In this document: one piece after another, positions 1 to 64,000 of the stretch
How the letters are laid out: each line of letters starts with the position of its first letter
Numbering within the stretch: position 1 is the stretch's first letter
Assembly (NCBI RefSeq): GCF_022539315.1
Contig: NC_066343.1
Span: 50,515,973-50,579,972 of the forward strand
From: Serinus canaria
Taxonomy: Eukaryota; Chordata; Aves; Passeriformes; Fringillidae
Reading direction: 5' to 3'
DNA length: 64,000 nt
Notes under the pieces: generated by a model
What the model saw: the letters and a program-made list of their open reading frames with translations, nothing else
Database searches by the model: none
What the model was told of the DNA's origin: nothing
Program-made: the position numbers and the translations under genes

Positions 1-693
1 GCTGGCCTCTTACCAGAAACAGCACGTAAATCTCATTAAACTGCTCTTTATCTAAGGGGGGGAAGAATGTACATCAGCTGCCTTCGTTGAAAGACAAATG
101 GCATACAAGCTCTAAGACTCTTACTGCTCTCAGTGGTAGAGGCAAAGAACAAAAATATAAACACAAATAGCATCTGCCAGGTGTCATATTGTAATTCTTA
201 AATAATGGAAAACACTGGAACACGACAAGACAGTGGCTAAAGCCTGGTGGCAGATATGAATGAAGCATCCTCAATTTTGTAATTATAAAGTGCAAGTCTC
301 AGATCTGATAGATTAAAGTCAGTTTTACCATGGCACAAGTTTCCACAGCACTGTATAAACTTCAACACTAAATTGTGCATGTCAATAGTAATTCATTTAT
401 AGCTCTTGTTCTGGAAATTATTAGCTGCGCAGAACTACAAAACTGATACACTAAAGTTGGGGTATTACTTGGAAACTATCTCTAATTATATACTTCAGGT
501 TATAGAGTGAAGTAAATCCTGTTTATGGTTGTTTTCAGAAAAATTACTATGGCTACATTGTCCCTGAGAAAAACACAGGCATAACATAATATTTTAAATG
601 CTGGGGGGAAAAAAAAAAGAAGCTAATTTTCTACAAGCAAGTCTCTTATAAAAAAACCAAATCAGTACAAAAAATGTGATTTCTTAGGTAAAG
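1..693. other. Upstream non-coding DNA, no feature recognised
   Basis: AT-rich sequence left of the first CR1. No recognisable gene, RNA or repeat. Confidence 0.6.
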
Positions 694-1111
694 ACATGGC
701 TGCAAAGAAGGCTAATGATACCTGGCTGTATGAGAAGTATTGCCAGAGAAGGGATGTGAAAATGATGAGGGGAGAAGAGAATGCTCAAGTGTAATGTCAT
801 CAATATATATAAATACATGAAGGAAGGGAAGAGGTGTCCAGGCTCTTTCCAGTGGTGCACCGTGACAGGACCAGAGGCAGAGCCAGAGAAGATTCCTCGT
901 GAATGTAAGGAACAACTCTCTTTACATGGGAATGACTGAGCAGTGGCCCAGGTTGCCCAGAGAAGTAACGGAATCTCCATCCTTGGAGATTGTCAAAAGC
1001 CATCTGGACATGGTCCCAGGGAATCAGCTCTATATGACCTTGCTTGAGAACAGAGGTTGTACCAGATGACTTCCAGAACTGCCTTCTAACATCAACTATT
1101 CTATCTATGAA
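694..1111 (+). mobile_element. CR1 LINE fragment, sense orientation
   Basis: CR1 3' region: GCAAAGAAGGCTAATGATAC, AGGCTCTTTCCAGTGGTGCA, GGAATCTCCATCCTTGGAGA, CCAGATGACTTCCAGAACTG and a worn ATTCTATCTATGAAA terminus. Open frames on the minus strand here are shadows of CR1 text. Confidence 0.92.
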
Positions 1112-4100
1112 ATACATTGGGGTTTGAAAAATATCTCCAGAATAAGGCCATTTCTGTAGTTTATATGGAATCATATGCTGTTATGTATTCAGAAATGAAA
1201 TTTTTCTCACCTAGAACTCCATAGCCATATGCTTCTTCTCTTGACAGGAAATTATTTACTTCATCAGTTCTAAAATTAAGCATACCAAAGGAATGAATGA
1301 AGCATATTAAATTGACTTATTGTACCTAAATACATTTTCTGATTTATAACATTTTTTTTTCCTAATTGGTATGTTGAGGGAGTTTTTCATTATTTTTCGG
1401 AAAGGATGTAGTACAAAGTTACAAATGTGGGAAATCAATCTTGAAAAATTATATCTATGAAGAAAATTCTAAGCATAGGTTTTAAAGAATGAAAAAGAAG
1501 CCCTTCTCTTAAAGAAAGAAAAAGAAGACCTACTGGGCAGTAATTCAAATCTTGTAAGAAGAAACTTCAGCAACTATTTCATTTTTAATTGCAAGGGAAG
1601 TAAATATATTTATATTTGATGACTATAAATTCAATTTAAAGATGACAGGCAGAAAGGACGCTCACCTCCCTGTGCAGAGAAACAAATAGGTTCACTAGAA
1701 TGTCCTATTTCCTATGGAGTAAGCACACTCTCTGTTGAGGTCTGCAGCAAGCTGATGTCTAGGGAAATTATTTCCAACCTGAAACCACTGGTGATCCATG
1801 TGGTCATGATAACTGATCACAGGCATATAGGGAAGGAACAATGCAAGCCAGTAAAAACAAAAATGTGGCATTAAAAAATCTAATAATAAATTGTGCAAAA
1901 AAAAAGGGGAAAAAGGCCACATGAAAATTGGAGAGGTGACAGAAGTCAGTCAAACTCTATAGGAAAGAGTTTGTAATAATGCCAGGAAATCAATTAGGTC
2001 TGCACAATTATTACAAGCTCCCCTTATGACAAGAGAATCTACATATAAACTAAATTCACAATCTGAATATGACAAGGGATGAGACATGAAAGAATATCTC
2101 AAGACACCTAAAGAATCTTCTTAAAGAACAGAGAACTGCTTGGGACTGAAAACTTATATGTTAGTAACTTGGAGAAGAAAAATATGTTTTTACAGCATTG
2201 AAAGATTTCAAACTAGAAATGTTAGTGGCTAAATTTTTTATGCTTATATTGATTTTTAATAGAAAGAAAAATTCCAGTATTCTAAAATTTTGCCCACTGT
2301 GGCTGCTCTGCCTTTCAACAACCAAAATTAGAAAATAGTACTGGTTGAAGGTCATGGGAGCCTTTTACTGTTGGCCAGTGAAAGAGAGACACAGATATTG
2401 CATAAGAATGGAGTAAGCATATAGATTTTCTCTTTTGTAAATAAAAACATTATCTAATAACAGTGCTATGAAGATTGAAAGATACAGACAGCTGACTTTC
2501 ATCCCTGATGGGGCACATTCCTCAGCTCCCACATCTCCAAGGGAAGTGTGCTTGGTGCAGAATGAAATACCACCCTGAGGGCATTTGTGTGTCTTCCTGG
2601 AAGTATCCTTTCCAAAGTCCAGGTTCTCAGAGGCATTGAGAAGTCATGTGGGATAGGACCACAGCTGCCATGTCCTCCTCACTCCTTTACCTTTGGGATG
2701 GAAGTGAAAACCAGCCATATTAAATATCCGAATATATGCAAAGGGGATGAAAGGCTATCATGTAACCTCCAACCTTCCTCTTATATTTACAATACGGTCA
2801 GGCACAATTTGCTCACAAACAGTGAAATTATCATTGCTTCCCAATTTCCACAGTGTGTTCAAGGGAGCTTGTGCAATAAATGTCCTCAGTAATCTCTGGA
2901 ATGGTTCTGGACAGCAGTCAGAATGCCTCTGGAGATCAAGACAAAATACATTTTAAATCAAGAGCTCTGCTGCCATTCAACCAAACTTAATGTCTCGCAT
3001 ATTGCAAATTAACTTAGCTTAGTTAACATCTGTTAAGAACTACGATATTTTATAAATGGATATTTTGCAAGGGAAAGGTCAGTAAATCTATTTCCAAACA
3101 CTTTTCTTTAGCAAGAACGTTCATAGCTTTTATTGGAATGCTTTCCAGCAATGCTTGTCTTTTGACGAAGTTCCAATATTCAAGTAAACTGAAATCAAAT
3201 CACTCATTCTTTCTTTAGGGGGCTTAGGGAGCAGGAAAGATTTTTTCTCTCATGCCTAATATGTTCATAATTCTTCTTCTTTTTTTTAAAGCAGATTTTA
3301 ATTCTGTGTTTCAACAGTCATTTTTACTGGGAAGAAAAGAGAGTGATGGTTTTCAATGACAGTGATTCTGTCTTGCTAAAGAGATGCTATTAGACTTATC
3401 AAAGGTGGTTGCCACAGCAGTACTGTGATAACACAGAGTTCTTTTGGAATTATTTTTCTGACTTAAACATGAGAATTTTATTAAATACTTAACATCATGA
3501 TTATATCTAGGTGGATATTCCCATATTTAAAAACTTGATGTCCTTGAAAAATTCAATTCTTTGGCCTTTTGAGCTACACTGGGCACTGAGTGAAATCCTA
3601 GTACCACATAAAATATGGGAACGGTGCCAATGCCTTTGATGAAGTCAGAATTATTTTGGGACTATGTGATAATTTTATATTTACTATACAACTTTCCTGA
3701 CTATCTAGACCCAATTGTGACTTGAATGCTGTAATATATTTTAAATTGCAATTGTGAAACACATATGATATCTTCTTTATATTCATAAGGATAACAAAAA
3801 AAAAACCCAACAACTTAAACGGAAGAAAAAAGCAACCTAAGTTTGTTTATAATACTGAGACATTTGCTAATATGGTTCTTATACTTCTTGAAAGTTACAT
3901 TTGCTATATCATCATTTTAGCTTTTAGTACAAAGTTATTTGCAAACATGACATGCTGGAATGCAAACAATTGATTTCTCTATTTTTATGTCATCATGGCT
4001 AAGAACTTGGGATCATGTATCCTAATGGTTCAGTAATTGTTTTATTCTTAATGCAGCATAATGTGTAAGAGGACAGACAAATGACAGCTGTGTGAAACAT

Positions 4101-4740
4101 GGCACAAATCTAGCTGACTCGTCTACAGATAGAATTTTATGGTTTGGATTTTTTTCATTCATTAAATGAAGATTCATTAAGTGGAGTTCTGAGAAAGAAA
4201 TAAAATTATTATATTACTTGAGAAAAATACTGAAAGTATGTATTTTTATCAGAACACTTAGGAGCACATACAGTTGTGTCCTTGGGTATCTCTTGTATCC
4301 AGAACCTTGAAAATACCTCTGATAATTTTTTAAGTGTTTGGTATTCACTCTAGATGCCAAAGACAGTGCACTGTGTGTGGGACTTCCAGTTATCACACAA
4401 ACCAATACCCTCTCCAATTTCTTTCCCCAAATCTTTTTAGTTAAAGACTCTCTTCAAAAAATTAGTGGCATTCTAGAGCACTCATTCAGCATCCCATTCC
4501 TGTCATCACCTGTGCTTTCCCATTCAGCTGTACTGCTGGTGCTAAGACAACTCTCACCCAGCCAGGCTGACCAGGCAGGCAGACAGGATCAGCACTGCAT
4601 CAGCACTACAGACAGATCTGCCCTGGCTCCCCAGCACACCTGTTTGAGGAGCATAAAGCAACAACACCAAGGCTCTTCTCAAGGACAAAATGGCTTCACC
4701 AAGTATACTCCATACTTCATTATTTGGAAAATGGTGCTTT
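1112..4740. other. Upstream non-coding DNA, no gene seen
   Basis: 3.6 kb of AT-rich sequence. A somewhat more GC-balanced patch at about 2480-2960 holds two overlapping open frames (101 and 69 codons) with no recognisable family. I can assign nothing here. Confidence 0.55.
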
Positions 4741-4840
4741 CATAGAATCACAGAATCATTGAATAGTTTGGATTGGAAGGGACCTTTAAAAGTCCTGTCT
4801 AACCCTCCTGCAGGGGCATCTTCAACTAAACTTGAGTGAG
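4741..4840 (-). mobile_element. CR1 LINE 3'-end fragment
   Basis: CATAGAATCACAGAATCATT then TTTGGATTGGAAGGGACCTT and CTAACCCTCCTGCAGGGGCA: the extreme 3' end of a CR1 in reverse orientation, about 100 bases. Confidence 0.93.
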
Positions 4841-6870
4841 GCATAATAATATTTGGTTCCCATTGTTACCACAGCCATTATCTTGAATAATTATAGAAAT
4901 GGGCATTAAAATAAGCAACCTTTCAAAATCTCATGGAAGACCTCCATTTTCTAGACAATTTTCCATTAAGTTGACATGCAATTGCAAAAACTGATAATTT
5001 AAATATTTCTGAATTTGTGGTTGTCATGCATCATAATTCTGAATGTAACACCTAAATCATCACAAGCAAGCAACTGAAAACATGAAAAAATCCTACCCTA
5101 AAACTTGACCCAAACAAACAAATAAAACTACTGAAGATTAATAGTCTTGTTGAATTATGTTGAAATTAGGTTCCTTTTAGGCTTAGGTTCTAACAATTCA
5201 TAAAAATAGTAATCAAGGAAGAACAAGTTATAGAACTCTTTATCACAAGAAAGAACTACCTAAAGTAAAAAGAAAATTAGAGACTTGGCAATACTTCTCT
5301 TCTCTTTCTCTGAGTCCTTTTTATTCCCAGCTTCAACGCTCACAAATCTTAGACACCTACCTGACATCTTCACTAATTAATTCTAGTTATTTTCTATAAT
5401 TTTTTTCATCTTTCTCAAATTAGCCAATCTCTAACTTCTCATAATATTTTCTTTTAATCTCCAGCACATCTGTCTTGGAGATAACTCACATCCCGACCTT
5501 CACCATTGGTTAATGTAGTTACCAGTGCTGCTCCTGAAAAGAGGAAAAGGCGCTTTCACAGCACTCTTACTACTGTTGCCTCCACTCCCTGTAAAGACAA
5601 AAGCAAGAGGACTATGCCTGTGCCTGTACACCACTCTGTAAATTTTGTCATCCCACAAAACAAATCTTTGACCAGTAAGCACTTACATCTTTTCTGCAGG
5701 TTGTATTACTCTACGCTTATGGCAAAGTAGTTGGAAAATAATGCAGTCATAGTGACAATAGATTATATTCTTCATGCAGCTCATTCAGTTCCTTCAAATA
5801 TCTCCAAAAACTTCTTCTCAGAATTCCTGCTGTCTCCAGATGGACGAACTAACTTATGAAACATGAAACAAAGGTTTCAGTGTTCCATTGAAAAAACTTC
5901 AGTGGACAACCAAGAACAACATGAAGATTTCAGAAAATGTTCACAAAGAAATTTCTATTAAAAAAGGTACCTAGACAGATGATAACAGTTCTTTTATGTC
6001 TGCAGCTGCTAATGACCTTGATTTATGTGTTGGTGGCCTGCTTCACAACTTTTTCCTATTCATTTATTTAACATTCATTTATTCAACCCTTCTGACCTTC
6101 ACCCAGTCCAATGAAACTATATGCTTAAAGCATATATTTAATTTGGTTTTAGTTTAAACACATTGTAATCAATACAATTTGACATTTATTCCAGAACATT
6201 TATATTTTAAATTCCACTTAACATGTACTTGGTATGCTATGACTAATCTCAGAGAAATGGCTGGTGTAGATTGCTTCAGGCAATAACATCTTTAGTTGCT
6301 ACTGCTAAATTTATCTTCAATTGTGAAGCAAAACCTTTAGGAAAGCAGCTTATTCCTTTGTAGTGATACAAAATAGAAACTAAGTTGAAAAATATTTCAA
6401 CATTAAACTAAGCTAACATTAAACACCATCTTGTCAGTATGTAGTTGAAAAAATATTTTTAGCTAAAAAAGGGATCAAATTCCTACAAGCAATGACACAA
6501 ACACAAAAAAATGATATGTAAATTCTCTTAACGGTGAGTCCCCATCCAAATAAAGATAGTTCATGAAATTCACTAAAAAGAAATATTCTTTGAATAGGCA
6601 AAATAGCAGTGATATTTTCAGATTCTTGCAAACCAGGAAAAAATTAGTTTGTAACTGCACATACTGAAAATCTATTCAAAATTTTTTCTATTCTATTAAT
6701 TAATCATGCCTATGAAATCAATTAAGTAACTTGTGTTATTTCTGTCTGACCAGCAAAGCTGGTCAGTATTTCTCACATTTAGTGACACGGTCTTAGTCAA
6801 GATTATTTTCTTACTTATCTTCATATATAATGCTTCCAAAATATGGTAACTGCATATTGTTGAACAAAAA
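4841..6870. other. Upstream non-coding DNA, no gene seen
   Basis: AT-rich with no recognised repeat. Opposing short open frames near 5500-5730 overlap each other and have no family similarity. Confidence 0.55.
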
Positions 6871-7180
6871 GCGGAGGGACGGGATGATAGGAACGGCACA
6901 AGGAAGAGGGAGAGGGAGGGGAAGGGACGAAGGAAAGAGGGAGGCAGGAAGGAAGGACAGTCCGGCAGGCAGGAAGGGGCAGGAAGGACGGAAGGAAGGA
7001 AGAAGGGGAAGGAAGGCAGGAAGGACGGAAGAGGGAAGGAAGACAGGAAGTGAAGGAGAAGGAAGGACGGAAGGAGCGGAAGGAAGGAAGGAAGGAAGGC
7101 AGGAAGGGAAGGAAGGGAAGGAAGGGACGGAGGAAGGAAGGACACGGAAGGCAGGACGGGGAAGGAGAAGACAGCAAAGA
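6871..7180 (+). repeat. GGAAGG-type polypurine tract
   Basis: About 310 bases that are overwhelmingly A and G, built from imperfect GGAA, GGAAGG and GGCAGGAAGGAC units. Strong strand asymmetry. The long open frames on both strands (Glu/Gly/Arg/Lys-rich on plus, Pro/Ser/Phe/Leu-rich on minus) are composition artefacts. Confidence 0.95.
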
Positions 7181-7254
7181 CAGACCTGCAGACCGAAACC
7201 AAAGAACGAGAGAGAAAGTCAACACGAAGGCAAACTCACGGAAGAAACGTCACG

Positions 7255-7312
7255 CCCTTCCTCCCCTTCTTCCCCTTCTCCCTCTCCCTTCCTTCCTCTC
7301 ACTCTCCCACAC
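7255..7312 (+). repeat. Polypyrimidine tract following the polypurine tract
   Basis: About 58 bases of almost only C and T (CCTTCCTCCCCTTCTTCC-like units), 75 bases after the end of the polypurine tract on the same strand, so the two blocks are roughly complementary to one another. Confidence 0.88.
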
Positions 7313-10300
7313 CCAGGCTATAAAAAAGCCTTAGAGACACAATTTAGCACCATTCACACTGGTATGGAGTACACATTTTCCTACAGTTTTTTGTCTCTTC
7401 TGTCTACCAGTCATAAACCAGAGGTGCAACACTAGGTAACACTTCTTCATTTTGCTCTCAGAAAGGGCCTTTGTAAAGTCCCCACAGAACTTCAGAGGTA
7501 GCACAGTCACTGGATACTTTGGAAAAAGTGGCAGAAACTAAAGCACAAAAAGTGTACAGCAGCTGGAGACTGATTTAAAAATAAAAATATAAATTCATAC
7601 TCTTTTCAAATTAATCTTGAGATTGAATATCAGGCTTCCATAAGAAGTAGTTTTATTATCAGACCTAACAAGGTAAGAAACATCACAATACATGGAAGAA
7701 CAAGCATAAATGCCTTTTTTTTTATATTCTCTGGAGTGCCACACATTTTACCATATTAGATGCCCAGCCTTCCCCTTCACCTGTAAACATATTAAGTAAT
7801 TTCAGTACTACAGTACGTTAATCAGACATCAGAGTCCATGAGCTTACTTAACTGAGCAAGAAAACCAAGAAAGATCAGAACAAATGCTGGATTTATTTTC
7901 CCATCTCTAAGTAGAGGTAAAACTGCAGGTTAAACTGCTGTCAAATGGTCATTTTTGAGAAACCACCAAAAAACTCGGTGGGTCCTTTGTCAATTTCCAT
8001 GTTATGGATCTTCATTGTGACACCAAATTCAAACATAGTGCCCAAATCCAGGTTCTTGTCCACCTCTGACCTGAATAAGGCTCACAGTCCTGCTCTCCTA
8101 ACCTCACGCATGTTAAAAGATGAAAACCCATCCTCTTGGCTTTGATGATCAACAAAACAGTGATACTAGCATTGAAACATGGTCCATGACTATGTAAATT
8201 GTTATCTCACTGATATGTATTTGAAGTAACACCTCTTCCACCTGCTGCTTTCAAAATTGCAAACTCATGCAAATACCAAAACACCTTTACATTAATTTCT
8301 ATGTTTTATTCAATCCTAACTTTATGCTTACTTATAAATGGAAGACAAAACTGGAAAAATTGCAGGACACATTATCAGCATCTGTAGAGCACCTCAGGTA
8401 GTTTCCGATTCCTCTGTACAACAACTCAAAAATTCGATTAAGTCATTCTTTGTAAGCTGGAGGGCAAATTTTCATGGGAACTGTACAGCTTCCTTTATTA
8501 CTAAGAAATTATGTATCTCCATGCTTTTAGATGATGAATCTCCATGCCTATTCTGTCAAGAAAAATCAGGTGCTTAAAAACCAACAAATGGTAACAAATG
8601 ATAGTGAAAATAACAAAGTATGCTCCTAAAAACCAATTTGCAGTCACACAGAAAGACTTGCAGACTAAAAGTTTAAAAAAATTAAATGTATGTCTGAATA
8701 ATGCATTATCAGCACAATGTAGAATTAAGCTGGTTTTAAATAAATTTAGGAATTGTTTATCACAGACCTTTGGCTTTCTCAGTCAAAATTATTATGCTCA
8801 GAAAAGAGATAAATTACCTCCGGCTTGTTATGTGCTATCATGACTAGGCTGCATCTAAAAGCCACATCCCTCACCATCCCAAAAGACTTCAGTGCCGTGG
8901 AGACAAAGCTAATTTGCAATAACCTGTTTCCTTCATGTTTTGTTGATAGAACATAATCAGCAACTGAAACAGACCACCAGGGAAGGACCTTCTTTTGTAT
9001 GGAAGATGCTTTTCACAGATGATTTCTTCCAAGTGTACATAGAAAGCAAAACTATTTAAACATACTCTGCTGTAATCTATCAGTAGAATAAAATGGATAC
9101 ATAGATTACAGTTTTATTTGCCTTGTTTAAATAGAGCAGACCAGAGTATCAGGTCTGAAAATGCATTTCAATGAAGTATAGCTAACTGAAAATGCATTGC
9201 TTGTTTCTAATATTTCATTTTATTTTAAAAAAGAATTCTTCAGAAAGTTGTCAGGAAGTTAGTAATCTGAATTTATCTTAAATCTGGATAATGTCAGGAA
9301 AAGGCAGATCTCATCTTTCATTCTTCCATTTCTTGCTCTCTAGCCAGTGGAAGGACACACTGGACCTGGAAAATTTTAATTGTGCCACCAAAAAATCAGT
9401 TTGGCAGTTGGAGATTGTGATGTACCATGGCAGTGTGGCCACGGTGATTTCTCTGTTCCCTTAAGAGGAATACTTGAGTAGTTGACTACACTGCTTTGTA
9501 GCTTCCTTGTACTATGAACTGGTTTAGAATAGCAGGTACAAGAACATGCACCACAATTTTTTACAGAGTATTTGTAGCTCTCCTCTCCATACCAAATAAA
9601 CTCTGTTACCACGAACTCACTCCCACATCTTTGGGCAGACAGCTGGGCCAGAAACAGCATTGCAACTCTCATTTTAAATTATGTGTGTGGGCTGGACCAA
9701 CCAGTATGTTGGTACTGATGAACTGGCAGGATATCAAACAGGCAGAAGCTATCCCTTCCTTTGATCGGTTCCAACATTTCCTTATAAGCACAGCCCCTCT
9801 TCTATACCTGGCTCCCTCCTGTTTATCTCAAGACGTGGACTTTTTTATCTTTTGGAGACCCGCATGTGCCAGTTAGATTTGACTGCAGCTGACTAACAGG
9901 TTGAAAACTATCAGGAAGAGAATAGCAGAGGATTGGGCATTCAGGCAGACCATGATCACACAAATCTTTTCAGAAGGAAAACAGGCCAGGACTTTGTCAG
10001 CAGATTGCTGACAAAGGTGTAAGTAAGCTACATGTTCTATACTCAGGAAGGCTGAACTTCAGAAAATACAGCCCCACATACCTACTTTCCTGTTAGCTCA
10101 GAGATTTTATTATGAGATAATGAATTTACAGTGGTTGTTGTAAGTGTAAGTGTTAAGGTATAAACCACAATTCAGTATGTAACTACATTACAATGTGTTC
10201 GGAACGATACACAGTAAAATATTATTCGAGGAAAATAACTAGTACTTATTTTGACTGTGGGCAGGAGTTTCAATAGAGGGAAGAAGCCTTTGAATGTGCA

Positions 10301-11001
10301 CATAACAGACCTTCCTGCATGAGATCTTCCTTCAGTACATAGCACTGAAGTGTTAGTATTTGCAAGATTACCAGACAGATCCCATGAGAACAAACAAACT
10401 GAGGTAACTGTTGGATTAATGTACACTGAATGTATTATGAGTACAAAATTCTGGTGTTCAGACCAGTTGTGTTTTCAAGTTGTCCTCTGCAATAATTAGG
10501 AAATGTATTGTGGTGCAATACTAGAGCTGAACTTGCACAGCAACATTTGAGTGTTGACTTAGACAAGTGGCTGGGAAGCCCTGTTAATGGAAGACCCTGT
10601 CAAAAGCTTTTGTTGTAGTGAAATCATAGTAGTATGTGGGGTTTTGGAATGGTTATGTGTGGAAAGGTTATGCCAAAGAGGCAGACTGAGGATTGTTTTG
10701 ATAAGGACTGAGAGAAGACCATGAGTTTGAAGAGCAGAAGACACATAACAGGACCATAAGCAAAGTTACCAACTGAGCTTGTCTCAAGAATGTGCTTTTC
10801 TAAATGGTCTATAAGCTTTAGAAACTGGGTGAAAATTATCAGCTTTCACTTTTAATAAAAAAGTAGCTAGTGCTTACAGTCAAGAAGATAGGACTGCAGC
10901 ACAACTAGAGTTTGCCACTGTAACTTGTCGGGGTGCCCACATGAGCCATGAACAAATATGCAGTGGTCTTCTTGCCACGACAGCTGGCAATTCATCAAGG
11001 A
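7313..11001. other. Upstream non-coding DNA, no gene seen
   Basis: AT-rich intergenic-type sequence with one imperfect inverted repeat (9052-9134). Open frames such as 9514-9876 (120 codons) have no recognisable family, no splice context and no neighbour to support them. Confidence 0.55.
9052..9134. repeat. Imperfect inverted repeat with two paired blocks
   Basis: Outer arms CTATTTAAACA (9052-9062) and TGTTTAAATAG (9124-9134), and inner arms CTGTAATCTAT (9070-9080) and ATAGATTACAG (9101-9111), are exact reverse complements in the correct nested order. The spacers between the blocks do not pair well. Confidence 0.8.
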
Positions 11002-11290
11002 ATAATAGAATACAGTGGTTTGGGTTGGGAGTACTCTGTTCCAACAGGTCCATGTCTTTCTGGCGTGAGGGCTCCACAGCTGGATACAGAAGCCAGAGGA
11101 GAAGGATCACCTTCCTCAAGCTGCTGGCCTCGTGATTTTTGATGCAGCCCAGTGTGCAATTGTCTTTGCGGGCTGCAAATTCACCTTGCCAGATCATGTC
11201 CTGCTTTTCACACACCAGTACTGCCAAGCCCGTTTTTCACAGGGCTGGTCTCAATCTATTCACCCAATCAATCCATCGGGAAGACCCTGC
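11002..11290 (-). mobile_element. CR1 LINE fragment with internal deletion
   Basis: Begins with a CR1 3' end (AATAATAGAATACAGTGGTT, TGGGTTGGGA) but jumps at once to an internal CR1 block: CAACAGGTCCATGTCTTTCT, CACAGCTGGATACAGAAG, TTTTGATGCAGCCCAG and GCTGGTCTCAATCTATTC. Part of the usual 3' UTR is missing. Its right edge is roughly 100 bases before the promoter 1 CpG island. Confidence 0.88.
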
Positions 11291-11775
11291 GTGTGCACTT
11301 GCATTACCTGCCTAAGATGAAAGCCAGGATGCTGTATCTTTACCCTCAGCCTCATTTTTGATTTTCTGTTATTTTTGGCACATGTGTCAGACGCCTCCTG
11401 TAGAGCAGCTGCGGCAGGAGAGCTGCGGGCCTGAGGTGGTGGGGGGAGAGGAGGCCGGCCTGGGGAGCCTGGCGGGGCCCAGACGAAAGGATTCCTGGGA
11501 GGAGCCGGTTAATGCTGGGAGGCTGAGGCCGTGAGAGGCCAGGCGCGGCCTGGCGGCCATTTCACCGCCGCCTCCGTCCCACCCGCCGTTGCCAGGGTGA
11601 CCGGGACAGCGGCGTCCCCGCCCCCGGCCCCGCCCCGCGGCCAATCGAGGGGCGGCGGCGGCCGAGCGAGGTTCCCTTTGTTCAGCCATTTCGGGGGCCG
11701 GAGCGGCGCCGCGCGGAGCTGTGGAGGGAGAGGTCGGGCCGCTCCCTCGCCACTCCCCTGCCGCCGGGCTCTGGG

Positions 11776-64000
<52,225 letters not shown>

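Noticed and set aside
6696..7435. Long open frames on both strands, 94-201 codons
   Set aside because: They are translations of the polypurine/polypyrimidine tract, low-complexity on both strands, with no splice or family evidence.

Overview
The window is vertebrate nuclear DNA, almost certainly from a bird. It is AT-rich and gene-poor. It carries many truncated CR1 LINE 3' ends in both orientations, recognisable by terminal ATTCTATGATTCTRTG-type 8-mers, and one multi-exon gene with large GT-AG introns. I see no bacterial, plasmid, phage, CRISPR, rRNA or tRNA content.

The one gene I can support is TNPO1 (transportin-1, karyopherin beta-2), on the + strand. It enters the window with its promoter and leaves it unfinished. 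Twelve coding exons from the shared start (28,915) to 63,317 join in frame into residues 1-501 plus two bases of codon 502. The human form that begins at the same Met has 890 residues (from memory), so roughly the last 390 residues lie to the right. Numbering matches human exactly at the PY-NLS pocket: A381, D384, L419, I457 and W460 are all present. A further upstream first exon at 11,776-11,784 (Met-Val-Trp) splices in phase to a 9-base Ala-Ala-Lys leader just before the common Met. This parallels the longer human isoform. The gene therefore seems to have two CpG-island promoters 17 kb apart, at about 11.4-11.95 kb and 28.35-29.65 kb.

Layout: 1-11.4 kb is non-coding DNA upstream of TNPO1, with three CR1 fragments, a 300-bp polypurine tract and no recognisable gene. 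Promoter 1 with exon 1 lies at 11.4-11.95 kb, followed at once by a pure 135-bp GGAT microsatellite. Intron 1 is 17.1 kb. Promoter 2 and exon 2 lie at 28.35-29.65 kb. Exon 3 is at 31.5 kb. Intron 3 is another 17.1 kb and is the main repeat harbour: six CR1 copies, an LTR-like element interrupted by one of those CR1s, a strong 31-bp-arm hairpin and a fresh 71-bp tandem duplication. Exons 4-13 then follow at 48.7-63.3 kb.

The gene product is a nuclear import receptor. The part encoded here is the N-terminal HEAT arch (Ran-binding side), the acidic H8 loop and the first half of the cargo-binding arch. From memory of chicken synteny, TNPO1 is on chromosome Z; nothing in the window proves this. 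I found no previously undescribed multi-gene system. The observations most worth a second look are the dual-promoter N-terminus, the intronic hairpin at 46.5 kb, and the nearly identical CR1 pair in intron 3.
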